From Antitrichia curtipendula (taxonomy: Eukaryota; Streptophyta; Bryopsida; Hypnales; Leucodontaceae), in the NCBI GenBank assembly GCA_951230915.1, contig OX579634.1, positions 42,049,570 through 42,113,569 on the forward strand: a stretch of DNA of 64,000 nt. The letters are read 5' to 3'. The translations under genes were made by a program, and so were the position numbers. Shown piece by piece: positions 14,357 to 26,131 of the stretch. Position 1 is the stretch's first letter; every line of letters begins with the position of its first letter. Under the pieces are notes generated by a model. The model did no database searches. It saw nothing but the letters and a program-made list of their open reading frames with translations, and was not told where the DNA came from.

Positions 14357-16019
14357 GCTCTAAAAGTGACACTTTCCTTCAAATCGATCCTATTTTTAGC
14401 TAAAAAATGGAGATGAGGTGATCCTTAAATGGACCACTTTAGCAATTGAATGAACTAGAAAAAAACGTAGACTAGCTCACTCTTAAATGGTCGCTCTTAG
14501 AGTATACTACTTTAGGGAGTAAGAAAATTTTAGCTAACAAAATTGAACACTGTCAAATTTACTAGAAACTCCCAAAATTTGCACATCCAGAAAGTGGATG
14601 TCTCCTAGGAAACATGGATTTGAACTTTCAAAAAGTCATAATTTTGATATTTGATTTAAACTAAGAAAATGAATGCTATTGTGAATACTACATCTTAAAT
14701 TTTTGGAAAAATTAAAAATTAAGAGAATTATTGCTATTGCAAGCTCAATCGTAATTACATAGTATTGAACATTATTTCAATCATATTTTTTTCTTTGTAA
14801 ATGATTTTTTAATTTGAAATTACAAAGTATATTTTAGATTATATCATTCGTTTCTGGTAAAATTTCAAATGACTTAAGTACTAAAATACTTAATATACTT
14901 TAGAATTAATAAAATTTTGTTTTTATTTATTAATTTAAAATATCATAGTAATTTGAAAAAACAATAAAAAATTCTGAAAAAATTAACAGCAATAGAAACT
15001 GCACTTATTCGCGACTTAAAATTATCAAAATTTTATATATCAATTTTGTAAAAGGATAAATCTAGCTTGACAGAGGCATTTCATTAGAAGGTCATTGACA
15101 AAGGTATTTTGAGTGTAAAATATTAAAAAAATAATTAATGAATTATCATTAAGTCTTCACACCAATCTCCATCACTATTTGTATCTATTGAAAATAAAAT
15201 AAAATTAATTGGATTATTTTTGTTAAATTTACTCATTTATTTCCAATTTTTGCTACAATAAATATGACATGATAATTTTTGAAGAAAGCCAAGAAACAAA
15301 TTGAATTTTTTTTATAGTGATATAGATCCATAATAGAACTATAAGATTGATGTTTTAACACAATTGAAGAGGCTAATTTTAGCTTAGGCATGTATTTGAC
15401 CATTTTACAATCAATGTAGTCTTCTAGAGGTTCATTTATGGAACCAAAAGTGTCCCCTAAACAACCTACACGGACACTAGACAATTTGTGTAGGCTCTTG
15501 TGATGTAAATTCTAGGCACGGTTTTGTAGAATAAATTTTGAAGATATGAAAAGTTGAAGTTTATAAGAAAATATATATTTTTTATTGAAATTGGTGGCAT
15601 ATAGTAAAAAAAATGCTCTATTTTTCTTGGAAGAGTGAAGAAGAAGGCAAAACTTATTGGAAATTTGACATTTATATTCTATAAATTGGTTTTTTATTTT
15701 ATTTTTTTGTGTGTATTTTGAAATTAATTTATTCCATTTGGATTAGTGATAAGTAAATTTCGGAGTTTCTTCTTTTATAGACAAGAAGAGCATGTTGTTG
15801 ACCAAAAAACATATAAGATTATTTGGAGTGATTCATTTTCATGTTCAAAACTAGCAATATGAGGTCAAGTATTATGTTGATTGGGGAGCTCAACAATAAA
15901 TTCCTAATATAATTTAATGCATGAAACACCTTCAATGTCAATGTGGACTTGCTTGATTGTTACATATCTACTTTGTCTAATATAATCATCCACTGTAGTC
16001 ACTATGGCTCAATTGAAGA
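14357..16019. other. AT-rich intergenic DNA, no gene seen
   Basis: Stop-rich in all frames, with no recognised transposon ends. The longest frame is an 83-codon minus-strand frame at 15233-15484 without recognisable similarity. Confidence 0.4.
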
Positions 16020-16600
16020 GGGCAATTGTGAGCGTTTATTTACCTACCTTTGATAAATATACAAGTACAACCAAATTCTTACGATTTTGGATATTTTTGT
16101 CCTATGGGTGCCTAACGTCGGTCCATTGTGCCTTTCAATCAATGGATCTTTTCTAATTTCTAAACATACACAAAATTACAAGAAAACCAAGAAAATTATT
16201 CAAAATTGCAACAATTACCTTAACTAGTTAAAACTAACTAGGTGACTAGGTCACTATGGTTTTTGAGTGGAAGTGGTGACAGTCTAGATTTATCAACTTA
16301 AAATGACAGAGAAATTTATGCCATTTTTAAAAACATAAAAAAAAAATCATCCGACTTTCCTAGCAGAAGTTATAAATGGATGAAGTTTGGCCTTTAAGAG
16401 GCTACCTAAATTTCATCCATTTTTTAAGGTGCCTTCCCTATTTCAATTGGCTATGAATTTTGGAACCCTAGTCTTGAATTACTAACTTCTATCTAATTTT
16501 GGATTTGGATGGATGACTTTATATTGACATCATCCGTTCCTTAGCCTAAACTTCATCCATCAGTTTCTCTCTCCAATTAGCTCCAATTTTTAAATATCTT
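16020..16600 (+). repeat. Dispersed repeat, first of a direct pair
   Basis: Shares ordered blocks with 23960-24560 in the same orientation, for example GATGAAGTTTGGCCTTT, CTTCATCCAT and CCAAATTCTTA, about 8 kb apart. The copies are clearly diverged. They could be the LTRs of a very old retroelement or two independent insertions. Confidence 0.5.
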
Positions 16601-17947
16601 ATCTTTTTGGAAATCTCTGGACCTAATCTACAAGCTTTTAAATATAAACTTTGGAAAAAAATCCTATTTTTTACACTTGGACTTGGACTTGTAATTCGGC
16701 TAACAATTAAAAATGTTAATTCAAATAAATTAAAAAGAAGTTGGAGAAATTAACAACTTACCTTGGTTTTGGCTCATCTTTGAGGTGGTTGAATATATCC
16801 TCAAATTTTCCATCGTTTGCCATGTTTTGGTGGTGTCTTGTAGCTTTGCTCACCCCTTAAATGTGTGCAATTAATACAAGTTTGGAAGGTTAACTTCCAC
16901 TTCTTCTTTTCCTTGCCCTTCTTTCTTTTCCTTTGCTACTATTCCACTTCAATTATTGAGACTCTAATGGTTGACCTTTGGTGGAATAGAATCCTAAAGC
17001 TTCAATTTTTGAAATTGTAAATGACTCTATCTCCTATTCAAGTCATTTATTCAGTTTATCTCTATTCTAATGGCTTACAATATTTTCAAGAGATGTCCTC
17101 CTAATCTTCACCCATTGCTAATCTTCCAACTTCAAATTGCTTCTTCCTACTTTTAAATCCTACTTCAAGTGTCAACAAACAATTCTTCTACTTCTTTTCT
17201 ATGTTTAGTTCTAAAGTGTTTTTTTGCAATTTCAATTTCAATTTGAGAGAGGCAACCTTCTAATCAAGCCTTTTGTCCTCTAATTGCTACTACTAAATTC
17301 TATTGTTTGAGTTATAGAATTGAGAGTTAGTTGTTGCAATATGGCCTTTCCCCTTCCTTTTCCCCTTCTATACTATTATACTTCTTTATTTTATTTTCTA
17401 GTTCTAAAAGATGAAATCTACATCTTATTTTATTTTTATTTTGTCAAGGTGAAATTTGGAATTCCACCAAATGAGCTCACTATCTAGATAGTCCAAGCAG
17501 ATCGGCTTCCAAACACTCCAGACTGGCTTGATTCATGATCCCTCCCTCTAATTGCTTACGTGGCGACATCCGATTGGTTGGACCCTAGAAAATGAGGCAA
17601 TGACATGGTAGCCTTTGATTGGCCGAGACCTTCTTTTTGCCTATTGCATGTCCCCCTGCTACTTACTAGTTTAAATTTTTCTTTGGATTTCTTTGGCTCC
17701 TGGGCATTTATCTAGTTTAGAATTTTTCTTTTACCAACACAAATTCTAATATTTATTTTTTTGGATTTTTGAAGACCAAGCAGAATTACTTCTTTAGAGC
17801 TTGATGACTAATCTTTTGGCTTGATGACTAATCTACTTGGGGATTTTTGTCACTAGACTTTTGGATACTAAACTTGGGTTTTCCAAACTAATGTTTTGAA
17901 AACTAAACTTGGTGAAATCACTAAACACGGTATATTATGGACATTTC
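16601..17947. other. AT-rich DNA, no gene seen
   Basis: Contains pyrimidine-rich tracts (CTTCTTCTTTTCC type) on the + strand near 16900-17400. No primer-binding site, gag/pol motif or other gene was recognised, although this would be the interior of an LTR element if the 16.0 and 24.0 kb repeats were LTRs. Confidence 0.4.
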
Positions 17948-18092
17948 TCAAAGCTCCACCGTGGTTTTGACAAAACTCTGAATTCTATCAAATCTCAAAT
18001 CACTCAAAGCCAAAGTTTCGTTGTGGTTTTGATAAAAATCTCAATTCTATCAAATTTCAAATCACTCAAAGCCAAAGTTTTGCCGTAGTTGA
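17948..18092. repeat. Short tandem repeat, about 2.5 copies of a 56-62 bp unit
   Basis: TCAAAGC begins units at 17948, 18004 and 18066; each unit contains GTGGTTTTGA and ATTCTATCAAAT. The copies differ at several bases. Confidence 0.75.
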
Positions 18093-18525
18093 CAGACTTA
18101 CAAATGTACTACAATAATTCCAACAAGGTCAACTCAAATATTAACCAAAATCACACATGGACATATTATTGCATGTGGGTTAGTACAAACACTTGTTAGT
18201 ACAAAACAAAAATACAAAATAAATTAGTACAACCACGGGTTAATATAAAATATAAAAAAATACACAAGATAGTACAAACACTTCAAAATTCTACATTGAA
18301 GGCCCTCTTAAGTGGCATCGCCAAGGTACACGGAGGGATTGCTTTAGAATTAGTACAAAACATAAACAAATCCCAAACTTTCAGCAAAACTCAAGAACTT
18401 GCACGAAACGTCAACAAGTTAGTAAAATGACCAATTTCTTTATTAAAATGACTAGTAGAGAGGTTGTTTTTATAATGAAATCCATTGTCCTTTATGAATC
18501 TTCAAAGGATATGGGTTAATTTGAA

Positions 18526-18960
18526 GATGAGAGCTTGACCGCTCATTGTCAAAACATAAGAATTGAGTGCAAAGTATAATTTCAGACCTCATTTTGGCAT
18601 AATAGAATAACTTTTTTCAAAAAACTTTTAACTAAAAAACATTGTTAGATCAAACCGACTTTAATCTCCAAAAATATGTTTGAGATCTCAAGTCCAGTGA
18701 AAAGTTATGAACAAATTTCAAAGAAGATGTTGAAATTGTCAAAGAAAATGTCCCTTCCAACCCCTCTTTGAAATTTGTCCATATCTTTTGATAAAAGTCT
18801 CAAAATCTCAAACAGGTTTTTGGAGATTAAAGTTAGCTTGATTTTTTATGTTAACTTAGTTCAAACTTTCTTGAAAAAGTCATTCTAAATTGCCTAAATG
18901 AGGTCTAAAATTTTACTTTAACCACAATTCCTACTTGACTAAGAGCGGTTGAGCTCCTAC
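18526..18960. repeat. Long foldback element, about 435 bp
   Basis: Left arm from GATGAGAGCTTGACCGCTC and right arm ending GAGCGGTTGAGCTCCTAC match as imperfect inverted repeats for about 200 bases each. They include ACTTTAATCTCCAAAAA, GTTTGAGAT and ACAAATTTCAAAG with their complements, and leave a small central spacer. This is MITE-like or an inverted duplication; no coding content. Confidence 0.75.
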
Positions 18961-19807
18961 TAATCATAATTTACATATCCCATATGGGTTGTTATACTTC
19001 CTACCATTCCACTTGTATAAAGATCTTCTCTTCTCACCAAGGCCAATGGTGTTCAAAATTCTATACCTTAATATAAGGAACTCTTAAAAAATAAATTTAA
19101 ATGCATCATCTACATTAAAAACTTTAATTAATTATTTGGCATCAATGTGCCGATTGTATCCTACAAGTATGGTAGCTGCTTATGGGCAGTCCTACCCGCG
19201 TGGCAAATTTGCTAATGTTGTAGTCTTGCCTGTGTGGCAGTCTAGGTGGCAAACTTTTGAATAATAATATATTTTTTGAATTTGATCAAATTAAAAAATA
19301 AAATCAACAAAGAAGTGTTGATTATTGTTCGAACCAAAACTTCCTAACCAACTATCCTAACCAACATTTATGAGTTGATTATTATGTTGGTTTGGACACT
19401 ACTTTTTCTCGTAGTGCCTTGAGATTGGTCAAATCACTCTCAAGAAAGACAACTATTTAATAGCACACATAGATCAACGCAAAGCTGTGAACAATGGCTA
19501 AATATTGAAATAAAAAACTCCATTACAAATGAAACTATTTAGTGCCTCATATTTATGTGTAATTAGCAATTTTAAAGAAGCCACCTAACTAAAGTTGGTG
19601 CTTCGTGCTTTAAATATAAGAAAAAATGCAGGACTAATATTTTGACAAAATGAGACTGCTCTAAGATTCACAGCCTTGAGAGAGAGCAACTCAGAAAGAT
19701 GCTCGAAAGTTGCTATGCGGCACACGAACAAATCCTATCTTATAGATGTGTTGGAAAACAATACACATCTATAAGACTACTCATGCCATTGACTTCTATT
19801 AAGTAAA
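18961..19807. other. AT-rich DNA with one transposon-like end
   Basis: TTTTTCTCGTAGTGCC ends at about 19414; its complement GGCACTACGAGAAAAA resembles the ends at 14204 and 23404. No gene seen. Confidence 0.4.
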
Positions 19808-20731
19808 CCCCTAAAGTCTCAAGGCCTCTTTTCCATAAAAAACACTCAAAACTGCCATTTCTATAGCAGAGAGCAAAAATAATTTAGAATGTTTTTTTTT
19901 GCATATCTAAACATAAGACCTAGTACTAGACTAGTATAAAAATGTGTGGAATTTTTTTATTTATAAATTGACAGCGTAGATTGTAAGATATTTGCATTTA
20001 AAGTAAAGGAAACAAGGTTTTTTTGCACCTTGTTCATCTACATTTTTGGTTTTGAACCTTCATAACTTATAATTTTTGTTCTATTGATTTTGAATTTCTA
20101 ATTTTATATGATAAAGCATTGGGTTGAGACTCGAGGAAAAAAATTCAAAAAAATCACACTTAATTTTCTCTTGTCAAAAAATTGTTAAGTAGAAGTAGGT
20201 TCAAGATTGAAGGAAAATCTAAATTATTAATAGCTCTAAGATAGAATTGAAATATAATAATCTCAATAGTGAGATTGTTCTAGCCAAAGATCGTAACCCT
20301 GTGAAACTTTTTGTTTTTAAATTGTGAAAATTGAGGTTAGAAATGAATTCCACCAATTATTTTTTTCAAGAAAATACTCTAATTGTGCAAAAAACAAAAT
20401 TGTCTATAACTTTCACATAATAAATCCAAATGGAATATATCAAAGTTTCTCATGTACATAAAAATACAATCTATATAAAACAAAATTTTAAAATATTTTA
20501 CTTCAAGTTTTTTTGAAGGATCTTTTTTGCCCTCTAAACTAAAAAAAAAGGCTTTTTGTGCCTTAACTTTTGCTCCTGGGCTTTAATTGAAATAATAATT
20601 ATATTTTCGGAAAACTAATGTGATTTTCTATCTTTACAAAAAAAGTTTAGAAAATCACAAAAAGCATTGAGACCATAGGAGCCTGCCCAAAATCCATTTT
20701 GTCCCCCTAGGTAACAATAGGATTTTAGGGG
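19808..20731 (+). mobile_element. TTAA-flanked repeat family, element 2 (924 bp)
   Basis: Left CCCCTAAAGTCTCAAGGCC, right GGATTTTAGGGG. The flanking tetramers are mutated (TAAA and CTAA). The interior keeps the family blocks ACTGCCATTTCTATAGC, GATTGTAAGATATTTGC and TTTTGCTCCTGGGC. It supplies the undisturbed version of the site occupied by the MITE in element 7 (complement of CTTGAACCTACTTCTAC). Confidence 0.8.
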
Positions 20732-21763
20732 CTAAAGAAACAAATAGGTAGAGCGAAAATTCAATATGATTTTGAATATTTAATATTAAAAATGCTGATT
20801 GCATATTGACGCACTTCAAAAATGAAAAGTAGAATTGAATACTAAATGGTAAGAAGCCAAAACCTAACATATTGGAAGGCACAATAGCAACAATACCTTC
20901 CCCCTTTGTTTGTCCATTTACTTCCGTTAAAAGAATGATCAAAATTTAAATCCTAAACGACTTTCTTTAAAGGTGCTAAATTAAATGTTTTGACGTCTCT
21001 AATGATAGAGACTTTGGAATTTGATTGTGTGGGGCTCTTCTTATCTTTGTTAGCTTTCATGCCATTAGACGCTCTTGATCATTTTTTCTTCAAAGTTCTC
21101 TTGGCTCTACATTGAGTATCTCTTGTTGGTTTTAAGCAAATCCATTCACCTGAAAGGATTCAGTGAGTCACAATTCTTATGATGTTTCTTTCTATTTAAA
21201 AACGGGTCTTCTTGTGTGTGGGAGAAAATAGTGCATTGCCTGTAAACGGATATACGCAAAAGATTAGAAATACATAAGTGATCAAATGGGAATCACCCAA
21301 TTTTCAAATCAAGTTATTGAACTGAAACTTGAGAGCCTAGGTAGACAAAACCGGTTGGTGACTTTGCAACGCTAACGTGGCACTATCCCATTGGCAACCC
21401 GTCACCATTGTCATTACAAGTTGCAACTCATAACCTTCTTTCCTTTCAACTTGCTTCATACACCCTTGGATCATGAAGATCAAAGGTTGTGACTGAAAAA
21501 TGTACAACCGATTATCTAATACATAACAAATACCTATTCCTAATGAAGAACCTCAGGTGTAACAACAAATGTTGAAGAGATTGAATTACAAGTTAAACTC
21601 TACGACTTGAGAACTCCAAATACAGACATCTTGTTGTTGTTGTGGACCTTCAAGATTGGTTCATAAGAGACAAAGATAAACAACTTTAGTTTCTACAGAA
21701 AAAAAGTCTTTGTTTGGTTCTACAAAAATGGCATAACTATGAGATTCTCTCTAAGATAAACAA
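20732..21763. other. AT-rich DNA, no gene seen
   Basis: Slightly more balanced in composition around 21000-21650 but without a recognised frame or RNA. One 95-codon minus frame at 20655-20942 overlaps the end of element 2 and is probably chance. Confidence 0.4.
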
Positions 21764-23404
21764 GGGTCATTGCAAGACACACTGTGCATTTTTTGTGGCA
21801 TCTTGTACAATGTCCTTAACTCCTAAAGGACCAAATGTCCGTTCAACGTACGCAAGAAATCTCGGGTAGGTTCCTTCAAAGTCATTTTCGGTCAGATGTT
21901 CATGAAATTTGGACACAATGTGTAAATATGTACATCCTTGGTGAAAAACTTTTTTTTCTTTTTCCGATTAGGTGTCCGGATCAAAAGTTATGTTGCCTTG
22001 AACTTTTTGGGCAGCTTGGGCAATTTGGAAATCTTTGGAGAATCTTTTGCAAAAAGATCATGAAGTTTTGAAAATTGACATGTATGTAATTAATAAAATA
22101 TGGAATACAATTGTCCAAAAAATATATAAATTTTAGTTGTCCAATCACATTCTACAAGGAGTCAAACTTTGTTAGCTATGTTGGGGTAGTTTCAAGAAAA
22201 AACATTTTCTTCTAACTTCAAACCCTATTATCTTGCAATTAGTGAAATCAAAATTCTTGAAATTTTTGCCAAATATTCCAAATGTTTGTCTCTAATTTTT
22301 CACTATTTGGATTTCAAATAAAATATTTCCTCATTGCACAAAAAAATGACTAGTGTACTGCTAATTCACTTAACCTCCTTGCATTGCAGGGTAATTTAGA
22401 ATAAGCTAGATTCTATATTTTATTCTAATTTCTTTTGTAAATGAACCTAATATCATATACTTATGAATGGTCAAAAATTTCATGTTCGTGTAGAACAAAA
22501 TTTTTACTCCAAATGAGCCCGAAGTCTGCTGACCCTGTTTCGCAGGATTGGCAAAAGGTTTTTTTCTCACTTCAAATGCTATAATCTTTCAATCCGTGCG
22601 GTGAAAAGGGTTGAAATTTTTCCGACACTTGGGTAAAATACTTTACTTTAGTTTTGTACGATTGAAGTTCCAAAAAAACGTTTTGATTTTTTTTTTTTAA
22701 TAACATACCAAAAAGTTGCAGTTTTTGGAATATCTGCCTAGAAAATCCCCCTGGTCCTTTAGGGGTTAATTTTTCAAGAATACTTTATAATTTTAAATTT
22801 TTTTAAAGAAAATGTAAAAAATGTGTTTAATATATATACCTTTAAGAAAAAGTTATCCTAGGAAGAAAAAGCGTAGAAAAAATCTCTAAATAGGAGAACT
22901 AGAAAAGTGCTTTCACATTTTAGTTGGTAAATTTTTTTTAGAAACTGAAATTTGTAAAATTTGGGAAGAGTTGATGGTGATGATATTTCACCAAAAGAAT
23001 GATCTTAGAAACATCTTCAGTATTCAAAAATTGCACGCAATGGGATTGTTGTTTGCACTCATGGGGAGGACATAAAATAATATATTTTCAAATTTCCTTT
23101 GGTAAGTATGTGCTTTCCTACTATGCAAATAGACCATGAAAATTTCAGCTCCATATCATTATATTTGGGGACTCCTAACGTAGTAAAGAACCCTAAGCTT
23201 CAAACTATGATAAACTAATAAAAATGATTTTTAAATATGATTTTTTTTAATTTCTAAAAAATATGGGATCTCATTACCATCAAGTTAGACATGTTCAATA
23301 GAAATTTCGTATTCATTGGACTTGTGCTTCAAAGTTATAGCAAATGACAAGAGAATCACTCTCATTGTGATGGAAAAAAAGACTAGTGTTTCTTGTAGTG
23401 ACCC
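21764..23404 (+). mobile_element. TIR element (GGGTCAYTRCAAGA ends), interrupted by TTAA element 3
   Basis: Left end GGGTCATTGCAAGACAC and right end the complement of GGGTCACTACAAGAAAC. The body without the insertion is about 690 bases and matches the element at 38321-39064 block by block on the opposite strand (GGAGAACTAGAAAAGTGC, GAATACTTTA, GGGGACTCC). ACAA lies on both sides and may be a target duplication. No transposase; superfamily not assigned. Confidence 0.65.
21820..22765 (-). mobile_element. TTAA-flanked repeat family, element 3 (946 bp)
   Basis: Left CTCCTAAAGGACC after TTAA (21816-21819), right GGTCCTTTAGGGG before TTAA (22766-22769). It lies inside the TIR element 21764-23404. 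The related uninterrupted copy at 38.3-39.1 kb reads AATATTCATTTTTTTCC where this one has AATGTCC-TTAA-element-TTAA-TTTTTC. Confidence 0.83.
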
Positions 23405-23959
23405 ACAACAATATTAGTTTTTCAAACAACAAGTGGTCTAAGCCCATATCTTAATGAAGGGTCAAACCCCATATTCTAAAACAACTTTATTCTTTCATTT
23501 TTTTGAATTTATATGAGTAGAATAAAGCAAACTAAAACAACAATAAGGATGCCTAAGTGACTATGACTATAAGCGCACAAAATAGCTTCACCTTATTCAA
23601 AATATAGAAATTAAAAAATATAAAAGCAATGTTTTCTATCTTGTCCACACCATCCTAAGAAACCTTCATTCTTTTATTTTCTGGAATTTATATCCAAAAA
23701 TAAAGCAAGCTAAAATGGTAGCAAGGATGCCTAATCAACTTTGTGTGTAAATAAAAAAGTTTCACCTTATTCAAAACATATAAACTAAAAAAAATTGAAA
23801 AATGCTTGATTGTTGGCAACCCTCAAATCCTTGTAACTTCACAAGACAAGAATGTAAAAGTGGAGTGTTTTCAAAGGTGTTCAGTGTACACAGCTTGCAA
23901 AAATAGAAAAATTACTAACCCTACTATGTTTGTACTTCACTAATACAAATTCTACAATC
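23405..23959. other. AT-rich DNA with a weak internal duplication
   Basis: The segments near 23490-23600 and 23660-23790 are similar (CTTTCATTTTTTTGAATTTATAT-like start, GGATGCCTAA, TTCACCTTATTCAAAA), a diverged tandem duplication of about 180 bases. No gene seen. Confidence 0.5.
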
Positions 23960-24560
23960 TTTACTTGCTTGGTATAGGCGTCTAATTATCCACCTTTGGT
24001 AATTCAACATACACAATTAAATTCTTAGTCCAAATCCATTTCTACTCTAAAGGGGTTCTATTATACCTTCCAAACAATGAATCTTTTTAAATGTCTTAAA
24101 TATCCTAAACTTGCAAAATGAAACCCTTAAGGATGAAAAGCTCTTAACTTTTGACTAATTAACAAGGCTAACAAGGCCACGGTGAGTCTAAGAACAAGAT
24201 TTTATAATATTATTTTGTCACTCCTAAGTGAAAGATCTGTTCATTGAAGTTCATTGAAAACATAAAGTTCATTAAATTTGGACAATCCTAGGAGAAATTA
24301 TGATCAGATGAAGTTTGGCCTTTGGAGGACATCCTAAGCTTCATCCATCCTTTCCTAGTGACTCCTAATTTCAAATCAACTTGAAATTTTGGCGATGGGT
24401 CTAATTCACCCTCTTCTATTCAAGTTCTAAATCTAGACTTGGATAGACCAAATTTTCTTGACTTCATCCAATTTTGGTCCTAAACTTCATTTGCCTATAT
24501 CTCATTTTAACTTTGATTGCTACGTATTTTATGTTTTCGTAAACCTCAGTAGACTTCTAC
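23960..24560 (+). repeat. Dispersed repeat, second of a direct pair
   Basis: Diverged copy of 16020-16600 in the same orientation (shared GATGAAGTTTGGCCTTT, CTTCATCCAT, CACCTTTGGTAA-like blocks). It could be the 3' partner of an old LTR pair. Internal coding sequence that would prove this is missing. Confidence 0.5.
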
Positions 24561-24759
24561 TTTAGCATTCTAAGTCTATACTTGATCTGACTCTACTTCT
24601 TTTATATGTAACTTAGTTCTAGGTGTTGGCCTTAAATGATATTTGCTAATTATGATGTGCAAATGGAGCAAGGAGATATTAGTGGCCTACCTTATACGTA
24701 ATATCATTAAATTCAAATACCATATACACACAAATTATATATACCACACCTAAATTATA

Positions 24760-25010
24760 TTCCCTCCATCCCAAAATGATTGTCCATAATTTTGTTGATA
24801 TTTTTTTGAGCCAATTTCATTGGCCATAATATGAAAAATATAATTAAAAAAGGTTCCAAATTTTATATTAGTAGAATCAATGAAGATTATTGCATGTGTT
24901 TATTTCAAAATAAATAAAATTAGCTACAATGAAGTATTTTTTGACTTGTTCAAAACAACCTTAAAAAGAACATGACATTCAAAGTGGACAATTATTACAC
25001 GATGGGGAAG
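24760..25010. mobile_element. Stowaway-like MITE (Tc1/mariner type), 251 bp
   Basis: Left end TTCCCTCCATCCCAAAATGA and right end the complement of CTTCCCCATCGTGTAATAAT share the plant Stowaway consensus (CTCCCTCCGTCCCAAAATGA). TA lies on both sides (24758-24759 and 25011-25012). Both arms continue to TTGTCCA. Non-coding. Confidence 0.85.
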
Positions 25011-25012
25011 TA

Positions 25013-25559
25013 GCCATCATCAAAAATTCAAAAGAATGCGTCCTCCTAATTTGTATGTAGTGCACTTTCAATTTTCAAATTTTTAAATTTTATGTATTTT
25101 AAACCCTTAAAATCAATTTAGGATCATTTTGAAATCAAAGTTACATGGAAAAATGAAAATAAGAAACAAAAACAATAAATACGGAGTATAAGATAAATTT
25201 AACTTTGAGATAGTAAATACCTATGTCTAAAAATTCAAAAATATCTCAATTGTTATCAAAGGTAGAGTGTGCATAGATTTAGTCAATGTTTGTTCTCGAC
25301 CTTGAATAAATTTGAATTGCCAAATTTCTATTAAGCCCCAAATTCAATTGGCATTCTGTAATTTTATTGTGACTAAAAAATAATGGTATACCTCAATGTG
25401 TAGATGCCCTAATGAATAATTAATGACTAAATCTTTTAAAAAAAACTTCTTTTCAAACCAATTCAATGAAATTGGGGTATTAAACTATTAATGTAATATA
25501 TTTGAACAAATATATTAGCAAAGTTTTTTTAAATGTATAAAAACTCAACAACAAATTAA
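25013..25559. other. AT-rich DNA, no gene seen
   Basis: Contains a short TACGGAGTATAAG block near 25182, often seen as debris of Stowaway-like elements. Nothing else recognised. Confidence 0.4.
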
Positions 25560-26131
25560 CCTCTAAAGTCCCATTGTCCATGTGGGGTCAAAATGGATTT
25601 TGGGTAGGTTCCTATGATTTTTGTTTAAAATATTTTTAAACTTTTCATAAGATATAAAAAAATTTATTATCTTTCTAAGAATATAATTTTCATTTCAATT
25701 AGTGCTTAGGAGCAAAAGTTATGCTACAACAACCTCAAAATGGGGAAAATTGGGCAACAAAAAAAACCCACAAAAAATTGAAATAAAAATATCATTTTTT
25801 TCTTGTAGATTATATTTTTGTCTAAATGGATAGCTTTGATTCATTCCATTTGGATTAGTGATGTGAAAGTTATGGAGCTTCTTGTTTTGTAGGCAATCAA
25901 AACAACTTCTTGAAAGAAATTTTTTCTTTCACTTTGAATGCTAATATTTTTCAATCTATATGATCAAAAATCACAAAATTTTTACCACGTGATCTAAGAC
26001 AAGTGTAGAACAAGATCCTATGGTTAGATTCTAATACACATAGCTTTATTTATTTTGTAGGTGAATGTAGTAGAAGTGATAGTTTTTGAGTGGTTTTTGA
26101 CAGAAAAATGACCTAGGGACTTTCATAAGAG
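25560..26131 (-). mobile_element. TTAA-flanked repeat family, element 4 (572 bp, internally shortened)
   Basis: Left CCTCTAAAGTCCCATTGTCC after TTAA (25556-25559), right GGGACTTTCATAAGAG before TTAA (26132-26135). The interior keeps GGGTAGGTTCCTATGATTTT and AGCAAAAGTTATG but is about 350 bases shorter than full copies. Confidence 0.7.

Noticed and set aside
14204..23404. A single 9.2-kb CACTA-like element from 14204 to 23404
   Set aside because: The flanking triplets differ (GGG and ACC), and the 23404 end has a better partner at 21764, supported by an uninterrupted copy at 38321.
16020..24560. Complete LTR retrotransposon bounded by the 16.0 and 24.0 kb direct repeats
   Set aside because: No primer-binding site, polypurine tract, gag/pol motif or target duplication was recognised between or around them; kept only as dispersed repeats.
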